Shown: piece by piece, positions 1 through 10,720 of the stretch
Layout of the letters: every line of letters begins with the position of its first letter
Numbering within the stretch: the stretch's first letter is position 1
Assembly (NCBI GenBank): GCA_009809945.1
Contig: WTPW01000625.1
Coordinates: 284,639-348,638 of the forward strand
Direction: 5' to 3'
DNA from: Gigaspora margarita
Lineage: Eukaryota; Glomeromycota; Glomeromycetes; Diversisporales; Gigasporaceae
Length of the DNA: 64,000 bases
Notes under the pieces: generated by a model
Databases searched by the model: none
What the model was told of the DNA's origin: nothing
Seen by the model: only the letters and a program-made list of their open reading frames with translations
Made by a program: the position numbers and the translations under genes

Positions 1-1260
1 TTTTTTTTTTTTTTTTTTTAGATAGCGTCTGTTTGAAAAAATTTTGTTAGAAAGCTTACATTTCGAAAATTGTGGACCAATACCAAAGTTGGTACCTGAT
101 GTTTGAAATGTAGCTGATATATACCAAAGTAGAACCGCTAACAGCAAAAATTTGTACTATGATCCTCAAATATAACCTCATATAGATTATTTGGGGTCCT
201 ACCAACCTATGATAACTATACAATTAACATGTTTAATATGCAACAAAACTTTACTAGTAGCAGCTGCGACTCAAGGCTATTCATCGTATGTTTGGTTGTA
301 GCTGAAATAGAGTTGAAAAAGAATTGAACCCTTATGGAAGAGGCCCCCGAGCAGAAGTCTCTAGTACTACCAAGCAAAGAAGTAGTAGGCTTAATAATCT
401 GGAGCTTTGTCAAGTTTTAGGGACGTATGAACAGAAGTAGATACTTGGTTAGACATATTATTTTGTATGGTGTAACTTTTCCAAAATCCTTTCAGGTTTG
501 GTACTTTCCTTGGCACTCCTTTGGCTTTTCAAAATTTCAACAAAAGTGGGCGATTTGGCTTACCCCCTCCAAAAGATCGACATTGTTTACTTTTCCATTT
601 TGGGAATGCAGCTTCCGATTTGGATCAAGTCACGAGTAAAATTCAGGACATGGATAAGTTGGAGATAAACGCGAATTGAAATTTCTTTCTAGAATATTCT
701 TTTAGCGTAGTTTTTCTTTTCTTTTCTTTTTTCCTCATCAGCTTTTTTTTACATATGTTTTTTGCTGTAAATATAGTACTTGGTATTTTTACCAGCATAG
801 TACTATATAATTTTTAATCTTGAACCAGGCGAAATTGGTGCTGTCATACAGTCTAATTTTTGCCTTTTTCTTCACTCTTTTCTTTTTTCTACTTTGTCGT
901 TTTTGGTATTCGTTTAGGTAGTGTAGTTTATCCCCTATTTACTTTCCCCTTTTTTTCTATATATTTGTTTTTTTTTTTACTAGAATTCCTTTACTCGAGA
1001 AGCTTGGAGAAGAAGGTTTAAAAATTAGGCTATTTGACAATGCCCTTGAGTTTTGATTTCAAAATCCTAGTTTGTTTCAGCATTTTGCTGCGGCACTAGT
1101 GCGGCAGGTCGCATATTGTATTCTTGAAACTAAAGAATCAGTATGATGTAGGGTTCGTTAAATTAGAAATCAACCTTGTATTTTCTGAAATTTACAAGTA
1201 TTTTAATAAAGATCGTCTGCAAGACTGCCTAAAAGTAAAAAAAAAAAAAAGAAAAAAAAA
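1..1260. other. Unassigned CpG-bearing flank, no supported gene
   Basis: The segment opens with a run of T and has more G, C and CpG than most of the window. Its longest open frames are about 65-70 codons (427-639 plus; 216-413 minus) and show no recognisable motif. A canonical AATAAA lies at 1205-1210, and about 27 bases later an A-rich run (about 1237-1262) begins, as at the end of a polyadenylated transcript or a retroposed copy. No target-site duplication could be paired with it. It could be the 3' part of an intron-containing gene or its UTR. Confidence 0.3.
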
Positions 1261-1292
1261 AAATAATACATAAATTGTATAATATTCATATA

Positions 1293-1529
1293 GGGGCTTG
1301 TTAGTAGAAAAGAGTTAAAAAGTTTCTAAATAAAATTTTTTAAACTTTGAATTAAAATATTTCAATAACCACTAAACTAAATTGATTTTTTTATATTTTA
1401 ATTATATGTAGTTATAAAATTAAATAAAAAAATTTTTATTTAATTTGATTGAGTAGTTATTGAGCTTTCTAATTTAGAATTTAAAAAAAAATAGTAATAC
1501 TTTTCACCCCTTTTCTACTGATAAACCCC
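1293..1529. mobile_element. MITE, GGGGCTTGTTAG-end family, copy 1
   Basis: A 237 bp element whose ends are inverted copies of each other (left GGGGCTTGTTAGTAGAAAAG; the right end reads the same way on the other strand with a few changes). The flanks are ATATA-rich, so a TA or ATAT target duplication cannot be fixed. The interior matches the element at 10277-10526 in opposite orientation. There is no coding capacity. Confidence 0.8.
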
Positions 1530-1551
1530 ATATATAAAAATTTTTTTTCTA

Positions 1552-1998
1552 CAGTACCAGACAGCAAAAGCCATCCATTTTTTTTAGCATTGTTTAAAGT
1601 CTATAACTTCACAACAAGTAATTATTTTAAAAATCCCTCTTACAAATTTTTTATTTGTAACCTAAACTACAAATCTGTAAGACAGATTTTTGATATCTTG
1701 CTATTTAAAGAAGTTATAAGGGTTTAAATTCAGCAACTTTTACAGTAAAGTAGAAATTTGGCACAGGACAATCGACCAATCAGATTGCCACATAATCACG
1801 TGCTCGCAATTTATTGGTTAATATTTATTATTAAAAATTATATAAAATCCAAAATTTGGTGCTTATTATATAAAAAATCAATTATATATTTTTAAACAAT
1901 TATAATTTGTTACACAAAAATTAGCCAATCAGAATCATTATAAAATTCACAAATTTGGCACCTTTAAAAAAATGGATGGTTTTTGCTGTCCGGTACTG
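1552..1998. mobile_element. Tc1/mariner-like MITE, CAGTACCGGACAGC ends, copy 1
   Basis: A 447 bp element with inverted ends beginning CAGTACC(A/G)GACAGCAAAA and continuing to CCATCCAT. It is flanked on both sides by TA, as expected for Tc1/mariner-type insertion. A diverged relative lies at 12880-13225. The interior holds weak inverted AT-rich sequence and no ORF. Confidence 0.8.
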
Positions 1999-2240
1999 TA
2001 ATAATCTTAAAATTTAGCAAAAATTTGATTAAATTTGACCATTGGCTTCTATTTCTAGAAATCAAATATAACTATTCTAAAAAAATTTAGAAATTTGAAA
2101 TTTTTTTTATATTATTATTTTTTATGTTTTGTTTTTTCTTTTTTTTGTTTTTTTTTTGCTGCTCTCTGTCTTTTTTTGCTCTTGTTTCTTAAAGTTTTTG
2201 TTGTTCAATATTTACTTTATTTTATCTTGTATTTTATATA

Positions 2241-2756
2241 AGCTAATTTACAAAATTTGATAATAAGTTTTGATCTATTAGTCTGTTTTGGATGATTTTG
2301 CTACCAAAATGTTCGTCTCAATGAGACGATTCTAACAAGCCCAAAATCATTAAAATCCGATTACAGGATCCCAAGATCATCACGATTTTGTACTATTTTA
2401 TTAGTAAATTTTAAATTACTATGTAAATATCTATAATACCAGATAACTTTTGTTCTACTGATCCATTTGGATGATTTTACTATCAAAATGCTCATCACAT
2501 CAAGATGAGCATTTAGATAGTAAAATCATCCAAAATGGATCACTAGAACAAAAGTTATTTGGTATCAAAAATATTTATACAGTAATTTAAAATTTACTAA
2601 TAAAAAAGTACATAATTGTAATGATCTTGGGATCCTGTGATTGGATTTTAATGATTTTGGGCTTGTCAGAATCATTTTATTGTGATGAACATTTTGGTAG
2701 CAATCATCCAAAACAGATTAGTAGATCAAAACTTATTATTAAATTTTAAATTGGCC
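2241..2756. mobile_element. Near-perfect palindromic element of about 515 bp
   Basis: Two arms of about 250 bp are inverted copies of each other around a centre near 2495 (GCTCATCACATCAAGATGAGC region). The arms include the blocks GGATGATTTTNCTANCAAAA and GATCTTGGGATCCTG. The outer ends read AGCTAATTTACAAAATTTG on the left and its diverged inverse on the right. Related sub-blocks (TTGGATCACTAGATCA type) recur at 59190-59420. There is no ORF; it probably behaves as a foldback or MITE. Confidence 0.75.
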
Positions 2757-2882
2757 CATATGTTTTTTGTTATTGGTTAAAATTTGCTAGAGTGATAAAT
2801 ATGGTTCTAAAGTTAGAAAAAAGCTATCAACAAAAAATCATGAATTGTGCAAATTTTTATTATCACAAATAACTTTTGGCTT

Positions 2883-3240
2883 TTAAGGGTAAGGTGAATG
2901 TTGATTATTTTTAATAGTGATCATGTTACTAATTTTTTATAATAATATTCAATTAAAATCAGATGATGATCATATTATATTTATGTTGTGTAATCTAGAC
3001 AAATTTTGATCAACCTAGAAAGAATTAATGATATATGCAAGTATGTTTTTTTAAATAATACAGAGGTTCAAATTATTATAATTAGAATTAGAGAGTCTAA
3101 TATATCTACCCCAAAACTTTTATGAAAATTGATTATATTTTTAAAAACTTTTATATGTAACATGTGTTCAATTTTTGTGTAATATTTTTTTAGTTGATCT
3201 ACTTATATAAGAAATGATCTATATTCACCCTACCCTTAAA
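2883..3240. mobile_element. MITE with TTAAGGGTARGGTGAAT ends
   Basis: The inverted ends TTAAGGGTAAGGTGAATGTT and (on the opposite strand) TTAAGGGTAGGGTGAATATA enclose about 300 bp of AT-rich sequence without an ORF. No clear target-site duplication was seen, and the family was not recognised. Confidence 0.55.
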
Positions 3241-3383
3241 TAAAGTATTCTTTGGCTCAAAAAATGCTAGTTTATTAAGACGAGTTTTATTATTTTCTTA
3301 ATAAAATTTTTCACTATAATAATTTTGTATAATAGTGAATTTGCTGATCCTTATGTTCTCATCTTTAATTCCAAGTATCTTGG

Positions 3384-3462
3384 AATCCACTGGGTCGATT
3401 TGATGATTTAACTGCCATTAGAAATATAAAAATAAGCTCTACAACTTTTAATTAGGAGCCAA
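3384..3462. repeat. Half copy of the 43.3-43.7 kb palindromic repeat
   Basis: The stretch running from CCACTGGGTCGATTTGATGA to CTACAACTTTTAATTAGGAG matches one arm of the palindrome at 43256-43705 (CTACTAGACTGATTTAGATG to CTTTACAACTTTCAATTAGT). Only one arm is present, so this is a truncated copy. The rest of 3241-3650 is AT-rich with a short GTTAGGGTTGGGTTAGAG stretch and no gene. Confidence 0.55.
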
Positions 3463-4645
3463 TTAGAGTTAGGGTTGGGTTAGAGTTAAAGATAAAGTTA
3501 GAATGTATATTATATTAATTCTAAAAATAGAAAATTTTGTTTAACCATGGTATAAATAGCAAAATACCATGGTGAAAATAGCAATTCTCTAAATTTATGA
3601 AATATCTTACCTGAGAATAGGAGTAAGTAAGCCTTTATAGCAAATAGAATTAGATAATAAATATTACTGCTCTAACATGGAATCAGAAATGCTGGATTTT
3701 TTTTTTAGATCTATTAATTTTGGAAATTAGGTCAATATCAGAGAATCTAAAGAAAAATCAAATAGCAGGAATAGAATAATTAACACAATATGAATTTTTT
3801 TAAAAAATTTTTTTAAAAAAAATTGGTTAGTAGTTATACAAAGTAAATTTTTTTTTATAACTTAAGCAGTCTTGACAGTACTTTATTTTATCCAATACAT
3901 ATATGAGCTACAAATGTAGAGAATATTACTAAACTACTAATAAGTTTGATATTTTCTTTTTTTGATAAACAAGAACAAATGCAACCTGTTGCACTGACTT
4001 AAGCTAGACAAAATGAAAAATTAACTTTGTATAACAAGAATAGTAAGTAAGTGTCACATGATTTTTTTATGTAATTTAGTAAAAATCAAAAAAATTCTAA
4101 TACAAACTTAAAAAATAACATATAATTTTCAAAAAAGTGCTTTATACTATGCAAAGTTAAATTTTTGTTTTGTATAACATGGTATTTCAAAATTACAGTC
4201 TGTAGATCAGATTTTTTTTGTATTTTTTTAATCTATATAAATAAATAAGCTCATGTTATATAAAGGCCATACAAAGTTAATTTTTATTATGTATAAAATA
4301 TAATCAGAAAATTTTGGATTATTTTTTAAATCATATTGATTAATTTTGAAAAATTAAAGTCACTATTGATAATAGCAGAGAAAAAATTAAATAGCAAAAA
4401 TAGAATAAATAGTACAATAATATTTTTTTAAAAAAATTTTTGAAAAAATTGGATTAGTAGTAGAGCTGGACCCGTCAACCGCATATCCAGATATGCACAC
4501 AAATAACCGTGCATTCAGATGCTATAAATGTCTCACGGATAACAACCCTTATCTGCCAGTTTCCAAAAAGATAACCTAACAAGTATCTGCAGATATCTGC
4601 GGGTATTCACGGGTACCCATGAGTAGATACGTACTATTGATTTCA

Positions 4646-4735
4646 CGGGAATAAGGGGTAAATCTTTGGTCATCTGGAGGGCCTTCGGGCCTCCAGCAGG
4701 CCAAAGATCTACTGGGTTATTTCCCGTAGCGGCAA
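4646..4735. repeat. Internal GC-rich hairpin in the hAT element
   Basis: The arms CACGGGAATAAGGGGTAAAT and the inverse of CTACTGGGTTATTTCCCGT enclose an inner stem CTGGAGG...CCTCCAG closed by a C(TTCG)G loop. It is the most GC-rich spot in the region and would fold stably as RNA or single-stranded DNA. Its function is unknown; it could be a nested mini-insertion. Confidence 0.5.
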
Positions 4736-4780
4736 AATAAGAGTATTATTTCTTCGTTTTATATAATGTCATGACTGGAA

Positions 4781-4918
4781 TCACTATTTTGATCAATAAA
4801 AAAATTGAGTTTCTAGCAATGCTTGTTATTTCCCCGGAAGTCTGGAAAAATAACAAGCAAATAACAAGCATTGCTAGATACTAGATTTTTTACTGATTAA
4901 AGTAGTGATTATAAGTGT
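4781..4918. repeat. Second internal inverted repeat in the hAT element
   Basis: AATCACTATTTTGATCAATA ... CTAGCAATGCTTGTTATTT on the left is repeated inverted on the right (AACAAGCATTGCTAG ... AAGTAGTGATT). The right side has a short duplication of AACAAGCAAAT. There is no coding content. Confidence 0.6.
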
Positions 4919-5887
4919 AAACCCCATCATGCGATCATATAGAAGCATGGAATAATTTATTTTTTCTGATCTAATACTGTGACTAATTTTCATATACTAT
5001 CCAACCAATTTACAAAAAATTTAGTGTCAATAATAACATAAAACGATTTCAATCAATACAATAATANTTACATACATTGATTAATTAATCCTTTATGCAA
5101 TCCGTATCCTTATTTCACTGCCTATTTTTGAATTGTTGTGTCTAGATCATCTATCAGATACTATGTTTGTGCAATCTTTATTCAACGGTTTATTTATTTT
5201 AATAATGCAAAGCTTTGTAGTGATTATTAACAGATGAATAAATTAAAATCAGCGGCAAATATATATAATACTATAGGGCTTTAGTGCATCTTTGGTATAG
5301 TATTTTCATCAAATAAATCTCACACTGATTAGCATAAACAGGGTATAGTTAAATTAATTAAATAGCATAATTAATAATATTCGTTATATCTATAATTTTG
5401 TATTTTATATACCTATTTTGTCATCATGATACCTGAAGTTATCCGGTTTATCCGGATATCTGTGGAATATCTAGTTATCTATAAGGGTTATCCGGTCTTT
5501 AATAGGATTTATCCGGTTATCTGCAAATTAAATATTAGCAGTTATCCGGATTCAACTTTTGTAAAAAGGATACCCCAAAACAGATAAACAGATATCCGGG
5601 TCCAAGCTCTAATTAGCAGATTATACAAAACAATAAATTAACTTTGTATAGCCAGAATAGTAGGTATGTATCACAGTATTTTTTTTATATAACTTAGTAA
5701 ATATCAAGAAATTTAAATGCAACATAGAAAGTAGCAAATAATTTCCAAAAAAAGGTTTAGGCCATGCAAAGTTAATTTTTTCTTTTGTATAGCATAGTGT
5801 TCTAAAATTCCAATTAGCAGATTAGCTCCTTTTTTTTTAATTTATATTAATTAATAAGTTCATATTATATATAAGACCAACAAAATT

Positions 5888-6220
5888 CAGATACACCAAA
5901 TTGGAAGCATAAAGTGCCCACTGGGCAACACAAACCAAATTGGAAGTTTATATTAGGTAATATGTGTAAAGTGGTGAACATGTGAATACTAATTGGTGGT
6001 TGGTAAAGGATGTACAAAAACCAGGTCAGCTGTATAGTGGGAATATGGAAGGCTCTGGTGGGGTTTAACTATGAATAAATGGTTGTCCGATCAAAAGTCC
6101 TAGTCTCAATACTTGTATGTATGTGTTTATGGCACTACCATATATCAATTTGCTTAAGTATTAATAAAGTTTGGGACAGGTGCTACACCAAGGCTTCCCT
6201 TAAATCTTAAAAAAAAAAAA
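5888..6220 (+). mobile_element. Poly(A)-tailed retroposon with 14-bp target duplication
   Basis: A 333 bp insertion is flanked by perfect 14-bp direct repeats AGACCAACAAAATT (5874-5887 and 6221-6234). It ends in a run of A (from about 6209), with an AATAAA signal about 45 bases upstream of that run. The array unit that hosts it continues in register after the second repeat. This is the signature of LINE-type target-primed retroposition of a polyadenylated RNA. No convincing pol III A/B boxes and no long frame were found, so it may be a SINE-like sequence or a processed copy of an unknown transcript. Confidence 0.75.
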
Positions 6221-7342
6221 AGACCAACAAAATTAATTTTTCAGTTTGTATAATATGAAATCAGAAAATTTTGGATTTTTTTTAGTTACATTAGTTAATT
6301 CTGAAAATTAAAGTGATACTAAAAAAATAAAAATTAAATAGCAAAAATAGAATAATTGGCACTATAGGAATTTAAAAATTTTTTTTGATAAATTGGGTCA
6401 GTGGGATATGCAAAATGAAAAATTAACTTTGCACAGCCAGAATAGTGGATAAGTGTCACAAAATATTTTTATGTAACTAGCAGAAATCAAGATCAAATGC
6501 AAATTTAGGAAATAAATAATTTCAAAAAATAAAATTTTGTATAACATGGTATCTTGTCCAAAATTTCAGTTTGTGGGTTAGATTTTTTTTTAATTTATAT
6601 AAATTAATAAGCTCATGTTACTTATAAGGCCGTTCAAAGTTAATTTTTCACTTTGCATAATATAGAATTAGAAATTTTTGAATTTTTTTAGATCTATCAA
6701 TTAATTCTAGAAAATTAAGGTCATCATTATTGGGTGATACCAAAGAAAAAATTAAATAACAAAAATAGAATAATTGGTACAATAATAATTTTAAAAAAAC
6801 TTTTTTGGAAAAATTGGGTCAGCAGGTTATACAAAATGAAAAATTAACCAGAATAGTGGTAAGTGTCGCAGAATTTTTTTATGTAACTTAGTAGAAATCA
6901 AGAAAATTCTAATGCAAACTTAGGAAATGACAAATAATTTCCCAAAAAATGCTTTAGGCTACACAATGTTAAATTTTCATTTTGGATAACATGATGATCC
7001 AAAATTCCAGTTAGCAAATCAGATTTTTTTTTTATCTATAAAAATTAATAAGCTCATGTTACATATAAAGCCACGCACAAAGTTAATGTTTCAGTTTGCA
7101 TAACATGGAATCAGAAAAATTTGGATTTTATTTCAAATCTATCAGTTAATTCTCGAAAATTAAGATCATTATTGGGCAACACCAATCAAAAAAAAATCAA
7201 ATGGAATAAGACTAAAATTTCAAAGATATCTTTTTTATCAAAAAAGTCAAAATTATATTGAGTGTCACAACTTGAAACATTTTTACTATATAATAAACAC
7301 CTTTTTATAATGAAATTTAATTTTTCGGACGAAAAAAAAATA

Positions 7343-8572
7343 TCAATTAGCAAATTGGAGATTCCAATCCTGATGGAGTTCCCATTGCTGGAAGCTGCTG
7401 TCGGGATAATTTATATAAAGGATGAGAAAGTCACTACTACCATTAGAATCCAATACTAGGTTATGATCAGCTTTCAAATAGAATCTTTTATCTGAAACCA
7501 CAAAGTCCCACTCCTGAAGAATCCTTCGGTCCGCACTTTGGTTAAAGGGTTTTAGTGTGATTTCACTGTATGAAGCTTTTTTATTAGCCTCCAACACCAA
7601 TCTAGTCCTAATGTGAACTATTCTTTTACTGACGAAGTCAAGATAAAAGAGGGTATCTGCTTTGTCTACTTTATTTCTATCATTAAAGATTAGTTTTTCT
7701 CCATTCTTGTTTACACTGGGAACCATAACTTTTCCATTTTTACCCTCAGATTCGAGATAAACCATATTTCCTGCCAAGTCCGTGTAGAGATCTGCTAACG
7801 CGCAAGATTCGTTTTTCATATTCAACATATTTATGGAAAGAATCCCGTACTTAAGAATCATGCTATTGCCTAATTCCAGGGGTTTAAAAGAGCCAGTAAA
7901 GTAGTACTCTTTTTCTCCTTCAAACATTGTTAGACTTTGAACATTATTATTATTATATTTTAACGTTCCGATGCCGTTGACATTGAGTTTTGACGCGAGA
8001 GAATCCCAGTGTATATGTAATCCAACCGGACTTCCATTAATCAATCCATGTATGAAAGACACAACAATCATCCCATTTTTTATATATGGTAGATATGAAA
8101 TTTTTCCCGAATATGAGACAGAATTAAATAAGCTGATGCTATGCCACATGTCGTCAAAACATCTTTCCATATCATCTTTGAATTTCATATTTGTATCATG
8201 AATGACACAAATATATTGATGTGTCCCTTGATCAATTTTATGTTTATTATGTACTTTCTTCATATTAGACATCAGATTTTCCCTATTATTTTTGTTTTGT
8301 AGCCAATGAAAAGATTCTTTTATTGCTACATTAGATGCAATATCAGCAGTAGAATGTACTAAAGGTACAATCAACGGTTCTGTATCATCAATTGTCACCA
8401 CAGCATCACAAACTACTCCTTGAAAAAGATTTATACATGTTCTGGCAGGCTCTTTACTATTCCCATGAAATCCAAACCATACTGCTCTAGGCATCGAGTA
8501 GATGGTTCCAATAAGCGGTGATGTATCAAGTATTTGAAAGGCCTTATCCCAGAAAATATCCTTATCCGACAT
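7343..8572 (-). CDS. Intronless protein with C-terminal ricin-B-type (QxW) repeats
   Basis: This is the only convincing intact gene in the window: a single uninterrupted frame of 409 codons with balanced composition, quite unlike the surrounding repeats. The ATG at 8570-8572 has an A-rich context (AAAAAAATGTCG) and is preferred; the open frame extends four codons upstream only to a TTG. Residues from about 330 carry two repeats of the ricin-B/beta-trefoil type (LVLEANKK...LQEWDF and LVLDSNGSS...FQQWEL), with QxW motifs at 353-355 and 395-397. That family usually binds sugars. The first ~300 residues (start MSDKDIFWDKAF, later AVWFGFHGNSKEPARTCINL) were not recognised; no signal peptide or membrane segment is evident. 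No catalytic toxin domain was recognised. Lectin-like role is inference. Confidence 0.85.
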   Translation of the reverse strand: MSDKDIFWDKAFQILDTSPLIGTIYSMPRAVWFGFHGNSKEPARTCINLFQGVVCDAVVTIDDTEPLIVPLVHSTADIASNVAIKESFHWLQNKNNRENLMSNMKKVHNKHKIDQGTHQYICVIHDTNMKFKDDMERCFDDMWHSISLFNSVSYSGKISYLPYIKNGMIVVSFIHGLINGSPVGLHIHWDSLASKLNVNGIGTLKYNNNNVQSLTMFEGEKEYYFTGSFKPLELGNSMILKYGILSINMLNMKNESCALADLYTDLAGNMVYLESEGKNGKVMVPSVNKNGEKLIFNDRNKVDKADTLFYLDFVSKRIVHIRTRLVLEANKKASYSEITLKPFNQSADRRILQEWDFVVSDKRFYLKADHNLVLDSNGSSDFLILYINYPDSSFQQWELHQDWNLQFAN

Positions 8573-9026
8573 TTTTTTGATCAATCGTTAAATTTGTTGA
8601 AATAATAGTAAGGTTTGATGTTGAAATTTTTTTTTTATTTATGAAGTGTTGCTTCAATCTACGTATTCATAGTTTATGACTAGAAATAGAATTAATTTTT
8701 TAGAAATTCAACGGCGTTCGTACGGGGTTGAATGTATACAGAGACTTCGCATTCTACATTTTCACATCTGATGTAACACTAGCTCCTGCATAAAATTGTT
8801 AGTCTAACTTTTAAAGTGCGATACCTGATTCTGCCGATCTTGATTGCCGTTATACCATTCTATATATAGAATAAGATTTCGATTCTGAAGATTCGATTTC
8901 TATTTCTGTATTATTGATATTTGATCCTCCTACCATTATCTATCCCAAATTCGGATTTACTGTTTGATTATCTGATATCTACAAACTATTTTGAGTTAAA
9001 CAAGTAATCGATTTTGAAAATGTACG
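8573..9026. other. Region upstream of the 7.3 kb gene
   Basis: This is the 5' flank of the minus-strand gene. It is CpG-bearing and shows no repeat matched elsewhere in the window. A symmetric TTCTATATATAGAA at about 8858-8871 could serve as a TATA-like element, but it is nearly 290 bp from the ATG and is unproven. Confidence 0.25.
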
Positions 9027-9028
9027 TA

Positions 9029-9216
9029 CGGTGCAAGAGATCTAAAAACCACAATTACCCCTTATTGGGAAATATATAAGTTACAGATTACGCCTTATCT
9101 TAAATTATCAAGTATTTACATATCACATATTTTATTGTTTGTCAATGATTTAGGATTTCAATGCATGTATTTGCCTTTATAAAGGTATAATTGTGGTTTT
9201 TAGATTTCTTGCACTG
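9029..9216. mobile_element. Tc1/mariner-like MITE with CAGTGCAAGAAATC ends
   Basis: A 188 bp element with inverted ends of about 30 bp: C(A/G)GTGCAAGA(A/G)ATCTAAA followed by AACCACAATTA. It is flanked by TA on both sides. There is no internal ORF. The CAGTG start and TA duplication fit Tc1/mariner-derived MITEs. Confidence 0.8.
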
Positions 9217-9239
9217 TATGTAACAATAAACGCGCGTCA

Positions 9240-10720
9240 AGCAAATGCAGTGAGCTATGCGAAATCTAATTAATTTTTGTGTATCAAAATGTCAAGATAG
9301 AATTTAGTGTAGGTAGTCCTATAGTAAATTAGTGTAAGTTTTTCTTTTTCTTTCTTTTGTTTTTTTGTAACTACTTAATACGGTAGATGTATTCTTGTAA
9401 ATTAAAAATTTTTCTCATGTTTGTTAAAGATTTATTTTGCTCAAGCTTATTCACCCAAAGTAACAAAGTTCAGGCATTCTTAGATGAATTTTAAAACCTT
9501 TTATTTAAAGATTCATTATTATTTTTTTTAATTCTTATAATTTCACCACATCACCAGCAATAACTTTACTGCATGAGTTAGAATAATTAAAATTGTCATA
9601 ATTTCTATTTGATTTATTGTAAAAAATTCTATTATAAAGCTTATGTCAGAACGATACGGATAATGGAACAAACGCAAAAAAAAGAAAGAAAAAAAGAAAA
9701 AAAGGGGTAAAAGTTGCGAACCTGCTGCGTAGGTTACTCGATAGCAGAAGGGGCAATACCAATATATGTTCATTGTAGTTACGCACCATACTGAAATGAG
9801 AGACAAAACAAAAAACCTGCTATTGCAGTATTGGAATTAACAGTTGTGGTTTCTATCCAATTTAATGTAAAAATTTTGTTACAAAACTTACCGACTATTG
9901 CTGATTTGCTGTAAAAAAAAATTAGTACGTATATATGTCGATACTTGATTTCATGACACTCAGTATTTGGTTGATTCATTCATGAATTTTACCGTAAAGA
10001 ATTTTATCACAAATCGATACGCAATACTTATGTGGTTAAGGTTGATTTGTACACTATCATGATTAAACAATTGCTAATGAATTTGAATTGTGATGACATT
10101 CTTGATCTTAACTTGCTTATAGATATTTTAGTCTTAACATTTTGATCACGGGTTGTATAATCAATCAAAAGCGTTAATGCATAATTAACTTGATCATGTT
10201 GCTATATTAGTTTTAGCACACTGATCACGTTTTGGATATAACTATGATTTTATTGGTTCGTGGATCGACATAATATGGGGGCTCATCAGTAGAAAAGGGG
10301 TGAAAAGTTTTTACCACTTTTTTTTTATATTTTAAATTAGAATAGCTCAATAAATACTAAATCAAATTAAATAAATTTTTTTTATTTAATTTTATAACTA
10401 CATATAATTAAAATATATAAAAAAAATATATCAAATTTAGTTTAGTGGTTATTGGAATATTTTAATTCAAAGTTTAAAAAAATTTTACTTAGAAACTTTT
10501 TACCCCTTTTCTACTGACGAGCCCCCATATTACGAACTACAAGATCGTCGAGAAAATTAGTAATTATCAGATAATCTGGACGACAAAAGTTCCGACCAAA
10601 AATTTACGAAAAATGGAATCAATCATCTAAATCTTTAGTGGAATGTAAGTTTTTATTTGCTAATATATTCACTATTTTTTATTAATATCATGTTTTTTTT
10701 TATCTATTGCGGAGCAATTT
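9240..10720. repeat. Dispersed repeat, CpG-bearing copy (inverted copy at 20.4-21.3 kb)
   Basis: Long collinear similarity in opposite orientation to 20420-21310, for example CAGTGAGCTATGCGAAATCT here against the inverse of TATAGCTCACTGAATTTGC there, and blocks around AACAATTGCTAATGAATTTG and AAAATTAGTAATTA. The copy here has an extra ~400 bp (9560-10020) containing the TAAAAATTYTRTTAC repeat also found at 53.5-54 kb, plus an inserted MITE (10277-10526). Short frames (66-88 codons) are not conserved and were not called. Confidence 0.7.
10277..10526. mobile_element. MITE, GGGGGCTCATCAG-end family, copy 2
   Basis: A 250 bp element with inverted ends GGGGGCTCATCAGTAGAAAA and its inverse (GACGAGCCCCC at the right). 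The interior is the reverse of the 1293-1529 copy. The flanks read CATAATAT and ATATTACG. The related repeat at 20640 has the uninterrupted site GACATATAATTATGAAC (as the inverse strand), which has the length expected for the site before insertion. Confidence 0.85.

Larger units (their letters stand above)
4461..5611. mobile_element. Non-autonomous hAT element with 8-bp target duplication
   Basis: This 1151 bp insertion sits inside one array unit. The ends are inverted (TAGAGCTGGACCCG on the left; TAGAGCTTGGACCCGGATAT on the other strand at the right). The flanking octamers are ATTAGTAG (4453-4460) and ATTAGCAG (5612-5619), and the array unit continues in register on both sides. The subterminal parts are rich in ATATCCG/CGGATA words, common in hAT ends. 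No transposase frame is present. CpG is retained, which suggests a fairly recent insertion. One unresolved base (n) lies at 5067. Confidence 0.85.
3650..7190. repeat. Tandem array of ~410-455 bp AT-rich units, interrupted by insertions
   Basis: The block AAAATGAAAAATTAACTTTG recurs at about 4010, 5627, 6413 and 6833, followed each time by AGAATAGT...AAGTGTCACA, ATAACATGGTAT and AATAAGCTCATGTTA. The spacing is about 410-455 bp once the two insertions (4461-5611 and 5888-6220) are removed. Degenerate units fill the remainder on both sides. Units carry similar short words in both orientations. No ORF is conserved between units, so this looks like a satellite or an expanded non-coding repeat ending just downstream of the 7.3 kb gene. 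Confidence 0.75.

Noticed and set aside
427..639. 70-codon plus-strand frame as a gene
   Set aside because: Short, no recognisable motif, no start context or intron structure to support it, and overlapping frames of the same length exist on the other strand.
7343..8572. Ricin-like toxin
   Set aside because: Only the sugar-binding type repeats are visible; no catalytic toxin domain was recognised in the N-terminal part.
8858..8871. TATATATA element as the promoter of the 7.3 kb gene
   Set aside because: Too far from the ATG to be convincing and such words are common by chance in this AT-rich DNA.
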